From the NCBI GenBank assembly GCA_001695595.3, contig MBPM02000063.1:248001-312000 (forward strand): 64,000 bases of DNA, read 5' to 3'. Both the position numbers and the translations under genes were made by a program. The notes below the pieces were generated by a model, which saw only the letters and a list, made by a program, of their open reading frames with translations, was not told the origin of the DNA and searched no databases. This DNA comes from Plasmopara viticola (lineage: Eukaryota > Oomycota > Peronosporomycetes > Peronosporales > Peronosporaceae). This document shows positions 54,021 through 63,025 of this stretch, one piece after another; position 1 is the stretch's first letter; each line of letters begins with the position of its first letter.

Positions 54021-54279
54021 TGGTGGATGATCTGAAGAGGACGAAGGTAAAGAAGCGAAGAGTTCGCGCGGAGGAGAACCGGAGCAAAGACACTTGAGCA
54101 CAAAAAGAAATATTTAGAAGTGATTGATTTATTGGGACAGACACTACTTCTTCTCGTAACCACTCATTCCACATAACGCAATTACCTCAAACCGTAAAAA
54201 GTAAAAATTATGCTAAACCGCGGTTCGGATTGGACCGGGTTGGGTTGGGTACGTTACCTGAAACCCACAACCCTCAATA
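54021..54279 (-). repeat. 5' LTR of A5
   Basis: 259 bp, TATTGAGGGTTGTGGGTTTCAGG...ATCCACCA in minus sense. It belongs to the A2 LTR subtype, unlike the LTR at the other end of A5, so the element is chimeric. It interrupts the A6 RNase H at LFQVLGG. Confidence 0.83.
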
Positions 54280-55480
54280 AGTCCACCAAGGACTTGAAAT
54301 AAATAGCCGTAAGTCGACTTACGGTCACTGTAGTCGCCGGCCCAGTCAGCATCGGAGTAGCCGCGAAAGTCCACGCCCTTGTTTGGAACAAAGCGCATTC
54401 CGTAAGACTTGGTGCCTTGGAGATAGCAAAAAATCTTCTTGACGGCCGTCCAGTGTTCCACTTGCGGGTTCTCTATGAAGCGCGATTCATATCCGACTGC
54501 AAAGGTATTGTCCGGGCGAGTCAAGGTCATCAAGTGCATGAGTGCACCGACAGCTTCACGAAACGGAGCGTCCAGCTTGGTAAAGGCATCACTTTGATCG
54601 CATGCTGAGATCAACTGGACTAGCAACAGTTTGCAATTTTGCATGCCAAAACGCTCCAAAATGTCGTTGATGTAGCGCACTTAGCTCAACGTCTCGCTCC
54701 CGTCCTTGTTGGCGATGACTTCGATGCCCAAAATAAAGCAACACTTGCCTTTGTCGGTCATCTCGATCCGACCCTTAAGTGGCACTTGACTTAATCATTT
54801 AGTGTATTGAAGCTCCCGGTGATCAAAACGTCGTCGACGTACACCAACAGGAGAACGCATTTGCCGTTGACATCCTTGATTTAGAGGCACGGAACGTGGC
54901 TTGAGGTGCGACATTTGATTGAGCGAGTATACTCGTCAAAAGTCTCGTTCCATACTCCCGAAGCTTGCTTGAGACCGTAGATCGCCTTCAGAAGCTCCAC
55001 GCAGTCAAATCCGTTGTCCAGCTCATTATCCTCGGGCACGCAGCAGAATACCATCTCCTTCATCAATCTGTACAGGAAGGCAGTGACGACGTCAAGTTGA
55101 TCCAGAGGCCATCCGAAGAGCTTGGTGATGGCGATGGTCATGCGAAGTGTCACGTACTTCACGACAGGAGAGAACGTCTCTGTGTAATCAATGCCGTACT
55201 TCCGCACGAAGCCCTTCACGACAAGTCGAGCCTTATACTTCTCGATGGAGCCGTCCTCTTTGCGCTTGATATTGAAGACCCACTTGGTCCCAACCGCGCG
55301 TTTGGGTAACTTGGCAGCACGAAACATACCACGAAGACGCATCGACTTGAGTTCCGCACGTATGGCCTTGCGCCAGTGAATTTGATCGGACCCGTTTACG
55401 GCATTTTGAAAGGTATTAGGTTCAGCGCTGTCGCTTGCTTCCACTGCGTTTACACTTGCTCGCCAAAACATAGGCGGAGT
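54280..55480 (-). pseudogene. A6 element: RT and truncated RNase H
   Basis: A3-like Pol, minus strand. RT open 54881-55471: ASVNAVEASDSAEPNTFQNAVNG, MRLRGMFRAAKLPKRAVGTKWVFNIKRKEDGSIEKYKARLVVKGF, KYGIDYTETFSPVVKYVTLRMTIAITKLFGW, VVTAFLYRLMKE and IYGLKQASGVW. A stop replaces Tyr in CL-IKDVNGK. The YVDD box is kept (about 54840). Shifts follow before RYINDILERFGMQNC (54680), LMHLMTLTRPDNTFAVGYESRF and YSDADWAGDYSDRKSTYGYLFQ, where A5 interrupts. The rest of RNase H is not seen next to A5. Confidence 0.86.
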
Positions 55481-56433
55481 GGAGTCGCTGTCACCTTCGT
55501 TTTCCGTTTTCGCTTCTCAGGCCGAGGAATTTTGACCTTGATCGTCCGAGTCATTGGAGTCCAGTTCGACGGCGCGGACCACTTAAACGTCGACGCGTGT
55601 CCGGCTCGGAGTCCGCTTTTCGCTTTCCCCCTGCTTGAAGACGCGTACTTCTTCAGAGTCAGAGATCTCGAGGTCGTCCAGGTACTCGATGGCTTCTTCG
55701 ACTTCGGTACCTTCATCGGCCGAGCTCGTGTTGAAGCTTGTTTCGTCGAAAGTGACATCGCGAGAGATCGCAACCTTCCTCGCCTCGATGTCATAAACGC
55801 GATAGGCCTTGGACCATTACTCGTAGCCCATGAAAATGCCTTCACGAGCTTTTGGGTACTACTTCTGTCGCTTCTCCTTTGGCGTCAAAACGTAGGCCTT
55901 GCACCCTGAGACTTGCATGTGCTTCACGTTGGGCTTCGACTTGTACACAATCTCGTACGGCGTTTTTCCGGGGATCTTTGAGGACGGCAGTCGATTTTTG
56001 ATAGAGATCGCCGTCATCGCCGCTTCAGCCCAAAAACGCTTGTCCACGCCGGCGTGGTGAAGCATGCTGCGGCCGATCGTCAAAATGGTCTTGTTTGCGC
56101 GCTCAGCAGTACCGTTCGTCTGGTGTCAAGTCAAGTACGTGCGTCACGATGACGAATACCCCATCGTGACGCACGTACTTGACTTTGGCGTTAAACTCGC
56201 GCTCCACTTTTGCAATAAAGCTACGGAGACAGCGTTCACTCTCTGAGCGGACGCGAATGCAGGAGTCGGTCATGCAGCCGGAGGCCTCGTCGGTGATGAG
56301 CAGCAAATGCCTGCTGCCACCAAGCGATTTTTGCTCCATTGGCCCGCATTTGTCGAAATGCAGAAACTCGAACGGCTTGTACTTGGGCTTGTTCATATTG
56401 GTTGGAAATGGTTTTTGCACTATCTTGCCCAAA
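55481..56433 (-). pseudogene. A6 element: integrase and hinge
   Basis: Integrase, starting abruptly at 56433: GKIVQKPFPTNMNKPKYKPFEFLHFDKCGPMEQKSLGG, LLLITDEASGCMTDSCIRVRSESERC, VKYVRHDG. About 85 bp of integrase (AKELK... to RYAHQ) is missing and replaced by an inverted copy of the neighbouring 24 bp (56128-56185). It resumes with NGTAERANKTILTIGRSMLHHAGVDKRFWAEAAMTAISIKNRLPSSKIPGKTPYEIV (55859-56083; Trp intact, unlike A3). The hinge to 55450 is Lys/Arg-rich. Confidence 0.85.
56128..56185. repeat. 24-bp perfect hairpin in the A6 integrase
   Basis: Arms 56128-56151 and 56162-56185 are perfect inverted copies over a 10-nt loop. The right arm is the normal integrase sequence (KVKYVRHDG codons, minus strand). 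The left arm is an extra inverted copy standing in place of about 85 bp present in A3 at the corresponding place (within 17970-18070). Looks like a templated insertion at a repaired break. Confidence 0.85.
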
Positions 56434-57215
56434 AATAAACGCGCAGTCGGGACCTAGTATGTCTTCAAAATCAAGCGCTACGTGGACGGATCAATCGAGA
56501 AGTACAAGGCGCGACTCATCGCGAAGGGTTTTGTGCAGAAGTACGACATTGATTAAACGTAGTGTTCTCTCCTGCCGTGAAGTATGTGACACTTCGCATG
56601 ATCATCGCCATCACCAAGCTCTTCGGATGGCCTCTGGATCAACTTGACGTCGTCACTGGCTTTCTGTACGGACTGATGAAGGAGAAAGTGTTCAGCTGCG
56701 TGCCCGAGGGTGTTGAGCTGGACAACGGATTTGACTTCGTGGAGCTTCTGAAGGCGATCTACGGTCTCAAGCAAGCTTCGCGAGTATGGAACGAGACTTT
56801 TGACGAGTATGCTCGCTCAATTGGATGTCGCTCCTCAAGCTACGATCCGTGCCTCTACATCAAGGATGTCAACGGCAAATGCGTCCTCCTGTTGGTGTAC
56901 GTCGACGACGTTTTGATCATCGGAAGCTCTAAAAAACTGAATGATGAAGTCAATCGCCAGCTCAAGGGTCGATTCGAGATGACAGACAATGGCAAGTGTT
57001 CCTTCATTCTTGGCATCGAAGTCATCGACAATAAAGACGGGAGCGTGATGTTAAGCCAAGCGCGCTACATCAACGACATTTTGAACGTTTTGGAATGCAA
57101 ATTTGCAAACCTGTTGCGAGTCCCGTTGACTTCGGCTTGCGACCTGTTCCAAGTGATGTCTTTACCAAGCTGGACGCTTCGTTTCGTGAAGCTGTCGATG
57201 CACTCATGCACTTGA
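56434..57215 (+). pseudogene. A7 element: RT
   Basis: A3/A6-like RT on the plus strand, joined head-to-head to the A6 integrase at 56433/56434. It opens NKRAVGT-stop-YVFKIKRYVDGSIEKYKARLIAKGFVQKYDID-stop. Open 56562-57215: FSPAVKYVTLRMIIAITKLFGWPLDQLDVVTGFLYGLMKEKVFSCVPEG, YGLKQASRVWNETFDEYARS, catalytic LLVYVDDVLIIGS (about 56910), MTDNGKCSFILGIEVIDNKDGSVMLSQARYINDIL, then a shift near ERFGMQKC. Nothing upstream of RT is present. Confidence 0.88.
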
Positions 57216-57843
57216 TGACCTCGACTCGCTAGGACATTATCTTTGCAGTCGGATATGAGTCGCGCTTCATAGAGAATCCGCAAGTGGAACACTGGACGGC
57301 AGTCAAGAGGATTTTTTGCTATCTTCAAGGCGCCAAGTCTTACAGAATGTGCTTTGTTCCAAACAAGGGCGTGGACTTTTGCGGCTACTCCAATGCAGAC
57401 TGGACCGGCTACTACAGTGACCGTAAGTCGATATCCGGCTACTTATTTCGAGTCCTTGGCGAACTAGTGTTATGGGGGTCCAAGAAGCGGTTTATCGTAT
57501 CGCTACCCACGAGCGAAGCCGAATACATCCCGCTGAGTGCAAGTGGGTTCAAAAGCTACTGTGCGAGATTTTGGCGGCTTTGGGCGAAGATACTCCAGAC
57601 TTGAAGATTTTCGAGGACAACCAGTTGTGTATAAAGTTGACCAAGAACCCTGTCGACCATGGCCGCGCCAAGCACATTGACACCGAGTACCATCACATCC
57701 GCAATAGAGTGAAGCGTGGGGAAGTTCTCGTCGAGTACTGCGGAACTGCGACCATCCTAGCGGACATCATGACGAAGGGACTCGGCGGACCTCGTCACAA
57801 AGACTTGACGATGGTTTTCGGCATCCACGCGTGTTCGCATTGA
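57216..57843 (+). pseudogene. A7 element: RNase H
   Basis: FAVGYESRFIENPQVEHWTAVKRIFCYLQGAKSYRM, YSNADWTGYYSDRKSISGYLFRVLGELVLWGSKK (57284-57604), a shift near 57530, then CKWVQKLLCEILAALGEDTPDLKIFEDNQLCIKLTKNPVDHGRAKHID and ATILADIMTKGLGGPRHKDLTMVFGIHACSH with TGA at 57841-57843 before GAGGGGGCG. The first RNase H Asp motif reads SNAD rather than SDAD. Confidence 0.88.
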
Positions 57844-57850
57844 GGGGGCG

Positions 57851-58099
57851 TGTTACAAGTACATGCTGACCGGTCCCGTATGGGTTCACTTAGTACACTG
57901 AAAAAACTTGTGTTCATTAGCTGGTTAGCCCGAACCGGTCCAATACGACCACACGTTGATTGGACGAGTAAGTTGATTGGACAAGAAAGGAATGATTGTG
58001 CTTAGACGAACTAAGTGATAGGAAGAGCTAGTGCATGTCCCATCAGCTAGAGCTAACATTAAATGAATCACATCTGAATTTCCATTTAAACCCACAAGT
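57851..58099 (+). repeat. 3' LTR of A7, first part
   Basis: TGTTACAAGTACATGCTGACCGG...TTTAAACCCACAAGT, interrupted by B7 at CAAGT. The remaining 67 bp are at 62120-62186. Confidence 0.88.
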
Positions 58100-58364
58100 T
58101 GTCGATAAAGGTCACTTGAGCTGAAGATGGCAAAATGCAAAGTAAACATATTTATAAGATCCTTAGTTCGCAACTACATGCTACCTCTAAGCCAATGATT
58201 TATCAAAGCCAATCAGAACAACTCACCATCCGGGCGCTCATTTGCCTATCTTAAACCAGCTCCTCCAAGCAGTCATCAACTGATTGCAGATACCGGTACT
58301 TACCGATATGTAGTCGCTGGTCGAGGCGTTTCTTCGCCAGCATTTTTCGACAACAAAATCAACA
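58100..58364 (-). repeat. 3' LTR of B7
   Basis: 265 bp, TGTTGATTTTGTTGTCGAA...CGACA in minus sense. About 25 bp shorter than the 5' LTR (loss around GGGCGC) and about 15 substitutions apart, so B7 is not recent. Confidence 0.88.
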
Positions 58365-59679
58365 CTCCCACTTGACTCGACAGCTTCAGCACCTTGAATA
58401 CCAAGTCGACACCGAAGTGAAGTGTATAGCGCAGCAACAATAGGCTTGGTCATGATGTCGGCCAGCATGTTTCGAGTTGGACAGAACTCTAACAACACTT
58501 GACCGTCTTCAACTCTCTCGCGCACAAAGTGGAACCGAATAATGATATGCTTGGTGCGCTTATATTTTCTGGATTCTTAACCAGTGCGATTTAGCCTTGA
58601 TTTTTCCTCAAAATTCGTGATAGGTTCATCGTCATCCATTTCTTTAGGCTCGCACAAGAATACTCTTAGCCATACAGCTTCTTGAGCTGCTTCCGATAAG
58701 GCCATATACTCTGCCTCGGTTGACGAGAGTGCTACTGTGCGCTGCTTTTTGCTTCTCCGGCTGATACATACGTTGTTCATGACAAAGACGTAGCCACTTG
58801 TGCTGCGACGCGACTCAATGTATTCTGCCCAGTCAGCATATGAAAATCCTTGAATTGCTGAAGCACCATTTCGGGAGAACACGAGTGCATGCGTCTGGGT
58901 GGCATTCAAGTATCGCAGTACGCGCTTTGAAGCTTGCCAGTATGACGGACATGGATCGGCTGCAAATTGGCTCAGCACTCCCATTGCTGCTGCAAGATCC
59001 GGACGAGCAGAAACTATCAAGTACATGAAGCCACCGCCACCAATCCAATACGGCATATTCTTGAGATCATACTTGGCAGCCAGGCTTAGCACAATGCGAA
59101 TTGACGTAAACTTGGCTACAGGAGCAAAAGTCTCTTTGTAATCGACACCATACTTCTGCGAGAAATATTCTGCAACAGGCCGTGCCTCAAACCGCTAAAT
59201 GTCCCCGTCTTGGCTCTCCATAATACGAAAGACCCAGTGACAGCCGATCGCTTTTCGTCCCTTCGGCAGCGGAACAATATCCCATGTCTCGTTCTTTATC
59301 AGAGAGTCAATTTCGGAGTCGCAGGCCTCCTTCCACTTGCACGCGTCATCGGATTCCATTGCCGACTTGTAAGTCGTCGGCATTTCTCCCACTGAATACA
59401 TGACGTGTGCTGCTTCAAAGCCTTTATTTTCTTTGCCGATTGCGGAGGCTGACATTTCTTCAAGCGTCGACCGCTGGTAAAACGGCGCGTGTCGCTTAGA
59501 CCTTGGAGTTTCTGTCAACTTCCCAAGAGACTGATTTTTTGTAAGCCGTTGAGCCCCGAAATCGCAATCCACGTCGCGTTCTGGTTCCTGATTATCATCC
59601 ACTTCCGACTCTTCATGGCCAGTTCCGGTGCTTGATTCTGCATCGGCATCAATAACACTGTCGTTTTCCTCTCCCACCA
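58365..59679 (-). pseudogene. B7 element: hinge, RT remnant and RNase H
   Basis: The hinge is open 59195-59677 (acidic, then TTYKSAMESDDACKWKEACDSE and RHWVFRIMESQDGDI-type RT start). RT proceeds KYGVDYKETFAPVAKFTSIRIVLSLAAKYD, then jumps at about 59065 to KNMPYWIGGGGFMYLIVSARPDLAAAMGV. The segment holding QMDVKTAFLNG and the YVDD box (roughly 750 bp) is absent. RNase H is readable (SYADWAEYIESRRSTSGYVF, STEAEYMAL) to 58577, then a shift, and ends HFVRERVEDGQVLLEFCPTRNMLADIMTKPIVAA. Confidence 0.88.
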
Positions 59680-60582
59680 GCTCAACAATCTTGTTTTAGT
59701 TGTGCCTTCCTTTGTCGAAAACATCCTCTTTAAACTGTGCATCGCGACTCATTAGAATGCGCCCGGTCGAGATTTTACAAATTGGTATGTCATTGCATGT
59801 TCCGAATAGCCCAAAAATTGACATAAGATGGCTTTTGCGTCAAGTTTGAAACGCTTCACCTTTGGAACGTGGACATACGCATGACATCCGAGCACTTAGA
59901 GGTTGGCCAAAAGCGGTTTCTTTGTCGCCCAAAGCTCGTGTGGTGACTTCTTTAATCCGGCTGCACGAGTAGGACACCGATTACGGAGAAATGTTGCGGT
60001 CATTACTACTTTACCCCAATAGCTTTTGGACAATCCAGCATGCTCCATCATACATTCTGCACACTCAATCAATGTTCGATTCATGCGCTCAGCTAATCCA
60101 TTTAGCTGATGGGTATACGGTGGCGAAAACTTGAGCAGAATTCCTCGATCCGTGCAAAATATGGTCATATTACCCGACGTGTACTCACCACCATTGTCAC
60201 TTCTAAGAGTCTTGACTCGCTTGCCAGTCTGCTTTTCAGCAAATGCAACAAACTCGGCAAACTTGTCTACAACTTCAGACTTGGACTTGATTAAGTAGAC
60301 AACGCAGAAACTTTATTTGGCATCGATGAACGTAACAAATAAGCGCTTTCTACTGAACGTTGACGTTTGCATCGGACCGCACACGTCACTATGCACAACT
60401 TCAAGAATGCCTTTTGCTCGATCAAGTGAAGATATCTGAAAGCGCACACGATTTTGTTTTCCTAGCGCACACACGTCACAAAGCTCCCACTTGTACACCG
60501 ATGTCAACGCAATGCCGGTGGCAAGTTTCTTTTTGACAATTGCGTCAAGTCCTTCAAAACCGATATGACCAAGCCGTAGGTG
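59680..60582 (-). pseudogene. B7 element: integrase
   Basis: CDVCALGKQNRVRFQ, HSDVCGPMQTSTFSRKRLFVTFIDAK-stop (60313-60507), YLIKSKSEVVDKFAEFVAFAEKQ, LRSDNGGEY (about 60200), then the open block 59896-60168: FSPPYTHQLNGLAERMNRTLIECAECMMEHAGLSKSYWGKVV to KKPLLANL-stop. All three acidic residues of the catalytic triad are visible. Three in-frame stops disable it. Confidence 0.87.
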
Positions 60583-61820
60583 CTAGAGGTACGAATTGGT
60601 GTCCCTCACGCGTTCGGACAGCTTGGCCACATACACTTCCTCAGGAGCAGCAGGAATCTTATGAAGCTTGAACAATCCTTTTCCTTTACGAGCACCAATT
60701 TTCCATTCCACTCCTTTTGTCTCCGCGAAGCATTGATTATTGTCGAACATTACAGGACTAACGTCCTTGGTGAATCGACCAACCGAAAACAAACTGCGAG
60801 GCAACTTCGAAATATGCCACATATTAGTGAGCACACCCTTTATCACTCCATTTGATGTCTTCATGGACATTACGACATCTCCACTGCCGATGTCTTGCAC
60901 GACACCATTGTCTGCTAAATGCACGTCCACTGAAGTAAAGACCTTGTAGTTCCTCATGAATTTTTTCGATTTTAACATGTGCTGTGTCGCTCCTGAGTCG
61001 ACCAGCCAAATACCACTTGATTTGACAGAGCCAGCACAATCGCCAACCGAAAACAAGTAGCCATCACTGTCGTCCCCGTTAGCAAAATTTGCACGCTGCG
61101 ACCGATGTCTCTCGAAGTCATTGCTCGCTCGCATTGGGCACTCTGCCATCCAATGCCCTTGTTTGTCGCAATTGAGGCACGCACCGGTCTTCTTCACCGG
61201 TCGTCCTTTGCGCTTGTTGTCTCGTAACACAAACGCTTGACCAGACACAGCTCCGTCGCCTTTCTGCGCTTTACGTTTCATCTCCTCATGCAATAGGCGC
61301 GACGTCACAAGCTCCCATGTCAGCGTGTCAGAACGCGACTCCAGCGCCGTGATGAGGAACTGGTACGAATCACTCGAACTTCCAAGAAGCGTGATTACCA
61401 GATCGTCCCCACACCGTCGCCATCCTCCATCACCGTCGTGAAGAATCTGCGACGAAGGAAAAGCTTGTTCGTTAGGCTCCTCTTCTCGAATTTTTTTTTC
61501 AACCTTAACCACGCATCGTACGCATCCTTGGCCGAGTGAACCAGCGGCAGGTGCGAGTCCTCCATCGCAAGCCAGATTATCGCCAGCGCCTTTCGAGCCT
61601 TACGCTTTAAGGTCGACTGGTCCATCGAGTTACTCAGCTGTTCAAGCTTTATCTCCCCGCTCGCAACTTCCTAAAAATCGCTCTCCTCCAACACCATTCG
61701 CATCTTGAACTTCCACGTATGGAAGTTTGTTCCGTCGAACTTGTTGATTTGGCTCGGCGTGGCATCCATGGTGGTGGCGAAGGCGGTGTCAGAGGCGGGC
61801 GCCGCGGGGCTTGGGCTCAT
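60583..61820 (-). pseudogene. B7 element: Gag and protease
   Basis: MSPSPAAPASDTAFATTMDATPSQINKFDGTNFHTWKFKMRMVLEESDF-stop, from the primer-site ATG. Gag core 61395-61625. A deletion near 61410 removes the HINKL...VGAPVSE segment and shifts the frame. Then one long open frame, 60583-61512 (309 codons): DDLVITLLGSSSDSYQFLITALESRSDTL, intact CCHC CLNCDKQGHWMAEC (about 61165), protease IWLVDSGATQHM (about 61005), LADNGVVQDIGSGD, FSVGRFTKDVSPVMF. Both the knuckle and the protease motif are intact. Confidence 0.89.
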
Positions 61821-61824
61821 GACC
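61813..61824 (-). other. Primer-binding site of B7
   Basis: GGTCATGAGCCC, one mismatch from consensus, with the Gag ATG (61820) inside. Confidence 0.7.
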
Positions 61825-62114
61825 TGTTGGTAAAGGTCACCTAAGCTGAAGATGGCAAAATGCAAAGTGAATATATTTATAAGGTCCTTAGTTCGCAACT
61901 ACATGCTACCTCTAAGCCAATGATTTATCTAAGCCGATCAGAACAATGCGCCCATACGGGCGCAACCATCTTCCCATCCCGAAGTCGATCTTTTGCCCAT
62001 CTTAAACCCGCTCCTCCAAGTAGTCATCAACTGATTGCAAATACCGGTACTTACCGATATGTAGTCGCTGGTCGAGGCGTTTCTTCGCCAGCATATTCGA
62101 CAACATAATCAACA
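61825..62114 (-). repeat. 5' LTR of B7
   Basis: 290 bp, TGTTGATTATGTTGTCGAA...TTTACCAACA in minus sense, with the TTATAAATATA box read on the minus strand near 61870-61880. Confidence 0.9.
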
Positions 62115-62186
62115 CAAGTGCCCTCTTCGCTTCGGTTGCCTCACCTCCGTCTCCTCCTACCCAGTGCTCAAAGTGACCTTCCATCA
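62115..62186 (+). repeat. 3' LTR of A7, second part
   Basis: CAAGT (duplication) then GCCCTCTTCGCTTCGGTTGCC...CCTTCCATCA. Same sequence as the end of A3 LTRs. It completes the A7 LTR (316 bp without B7). The flank beyond is B8 RNase H. Confidence 0.87.
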
Positions 62187-62671
62187 GACGCTATTCAGAT
62201 ATAGATTGGGCAGGCGATTTGGAAAATCGAAGTAACACAAGCGGCTATGCGTTCATGATGACTGGAGGTTGCGTCAGCTGGAGAAGCAAGAAACAACGGA
62301 CAGTGGCACTTTCTTCGACAGAAGCAGAATACATGACTTTGACGGAAGCAGTTCAAGAGGCGACTACATTGAAAACTTTCTTGTGCGAGCTTGGTGAAAG
62401 ATCAAGTAGTCAAGCGGTCAAGATCTACGAGGATAATTGAGGTTCCATCGCTTTGGCTAAGAATCCAGAATTTTACAAGCGCACCTAGCATATCGACATT
62501 CAGTACGACTTCGTGCGCAACAAAGTATAAGACGGTCAGGTTATGCTGCAGTATTGTCCGACGCACGACATCCTAGCTGACATCATGACCAAGTCAATTA
62601 CTGCTGTCCAATTTCGAAACCTTCGGAACAAATTGGGCCTCAAGTCTCCAAGCGCTGACGAGTCGAGGGAG
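62187..62671 (+). pseudogene. B8 element: RNase H fragment
   Basis: Starts inside YS.ADWAGD next to the A7 LTR. NRSNTSGYAFMMTGGCVSWRSKKQRTVALSSTEAEYMTLTEAVQEATTLKTFLCELGE is open to a TGA in place of Gln (YEDN-stop-GSIAL, 62438-62440). TAG and TAA follow in the KHIDI and VKED regions. Ends DILADIMTKSITAVQFRNLRNKLGLKSPSADESR. Everything upstream of RNase H is missing because the A7 LTR, or a rearrangement, abuts it. Confidence 0.86.
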
Positions 62672-62777
62672 TGTTGAGGATACGACTGTTGTCGAAAATG
62701 CTGGCGAAGAAACGCCTCGACCAGCGACTACATATCGGTTAGTACCGGTATCTGCAATCATTTTATGACAATTGAAA
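62672..62777 (+). repeat. 3' LTR of B8, truncated
   Basis: TGTTGAGGATACGACTGTTGTCGAAAATGCTGGCG...CTGCAATCATTTTATGACAATTGAAA. The first half of a B LTR on the plus strand, cut off where an oppositely oriented B LTR begins. The duplicated TGTT.G start (62672 and 62689) is unusual. Confidence 0.78.
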
Positions 62778-63025
62778 TGTTGCTTGTTGGCAAAATGCAA
62801 AGTGAATACATTTATAAGGTTCTTAGTTTGCAGCTACAGCTACCTATAAGCCAATGATTTATCTAAGCCAATCAGAACGACTAACCATCCGGGCGCAATC
62901 ATCTTCCCATCCCAAAACCGATCTTTTGCCCATCTTGAATTCGCTCCTTCAATCAGTCACTGACTGATTGCAGATACCAGTACTTACCGATGTATAGTCG
63001 CTGGTCGAGGCGTTTTTCGACAACA
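62778..63025 (-). repeat. 3' LTR of B9
   Basis: 248 bp, TGTTGTCGAAAAACGCC...CAAGCAACA in minus sense. Meets the truncated B8 LTR tail-to-tail. Slightly short at its U5 end compared with other B LTRs. Confidence 0.8.

Larger units (their letters stand above)
58100..62114 (-). mobile_element. B7: family B Copia element lacking the RT core
   Basis: 4015 bp with LTRs 58100-58364 and 61825-62114, primer site 61813-61824, and target duplication CAAGT (58095-58099 and 62115-62119). Sits antisense in the A7 3' LTR, which continues on both sides. RT is largely deleted, so this copy could move only with proteins from elsewhere, unless the deletion came after insertion. Confidence 0.92.

Noticed and set aside
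56128..56185. Hairpin as a transcription terminator or small-RNA precursor
   Set aside because: One arm is ordinary integrase coding sequence and there is no T-run. A repair or template-switch origin explains it better.
61480..61505. T-run at about 61490 as a regulatory element
   Set aside because: It lies in frameshifted B7 gag codons and looks like slippage or a sequencing-prone homopolymer.
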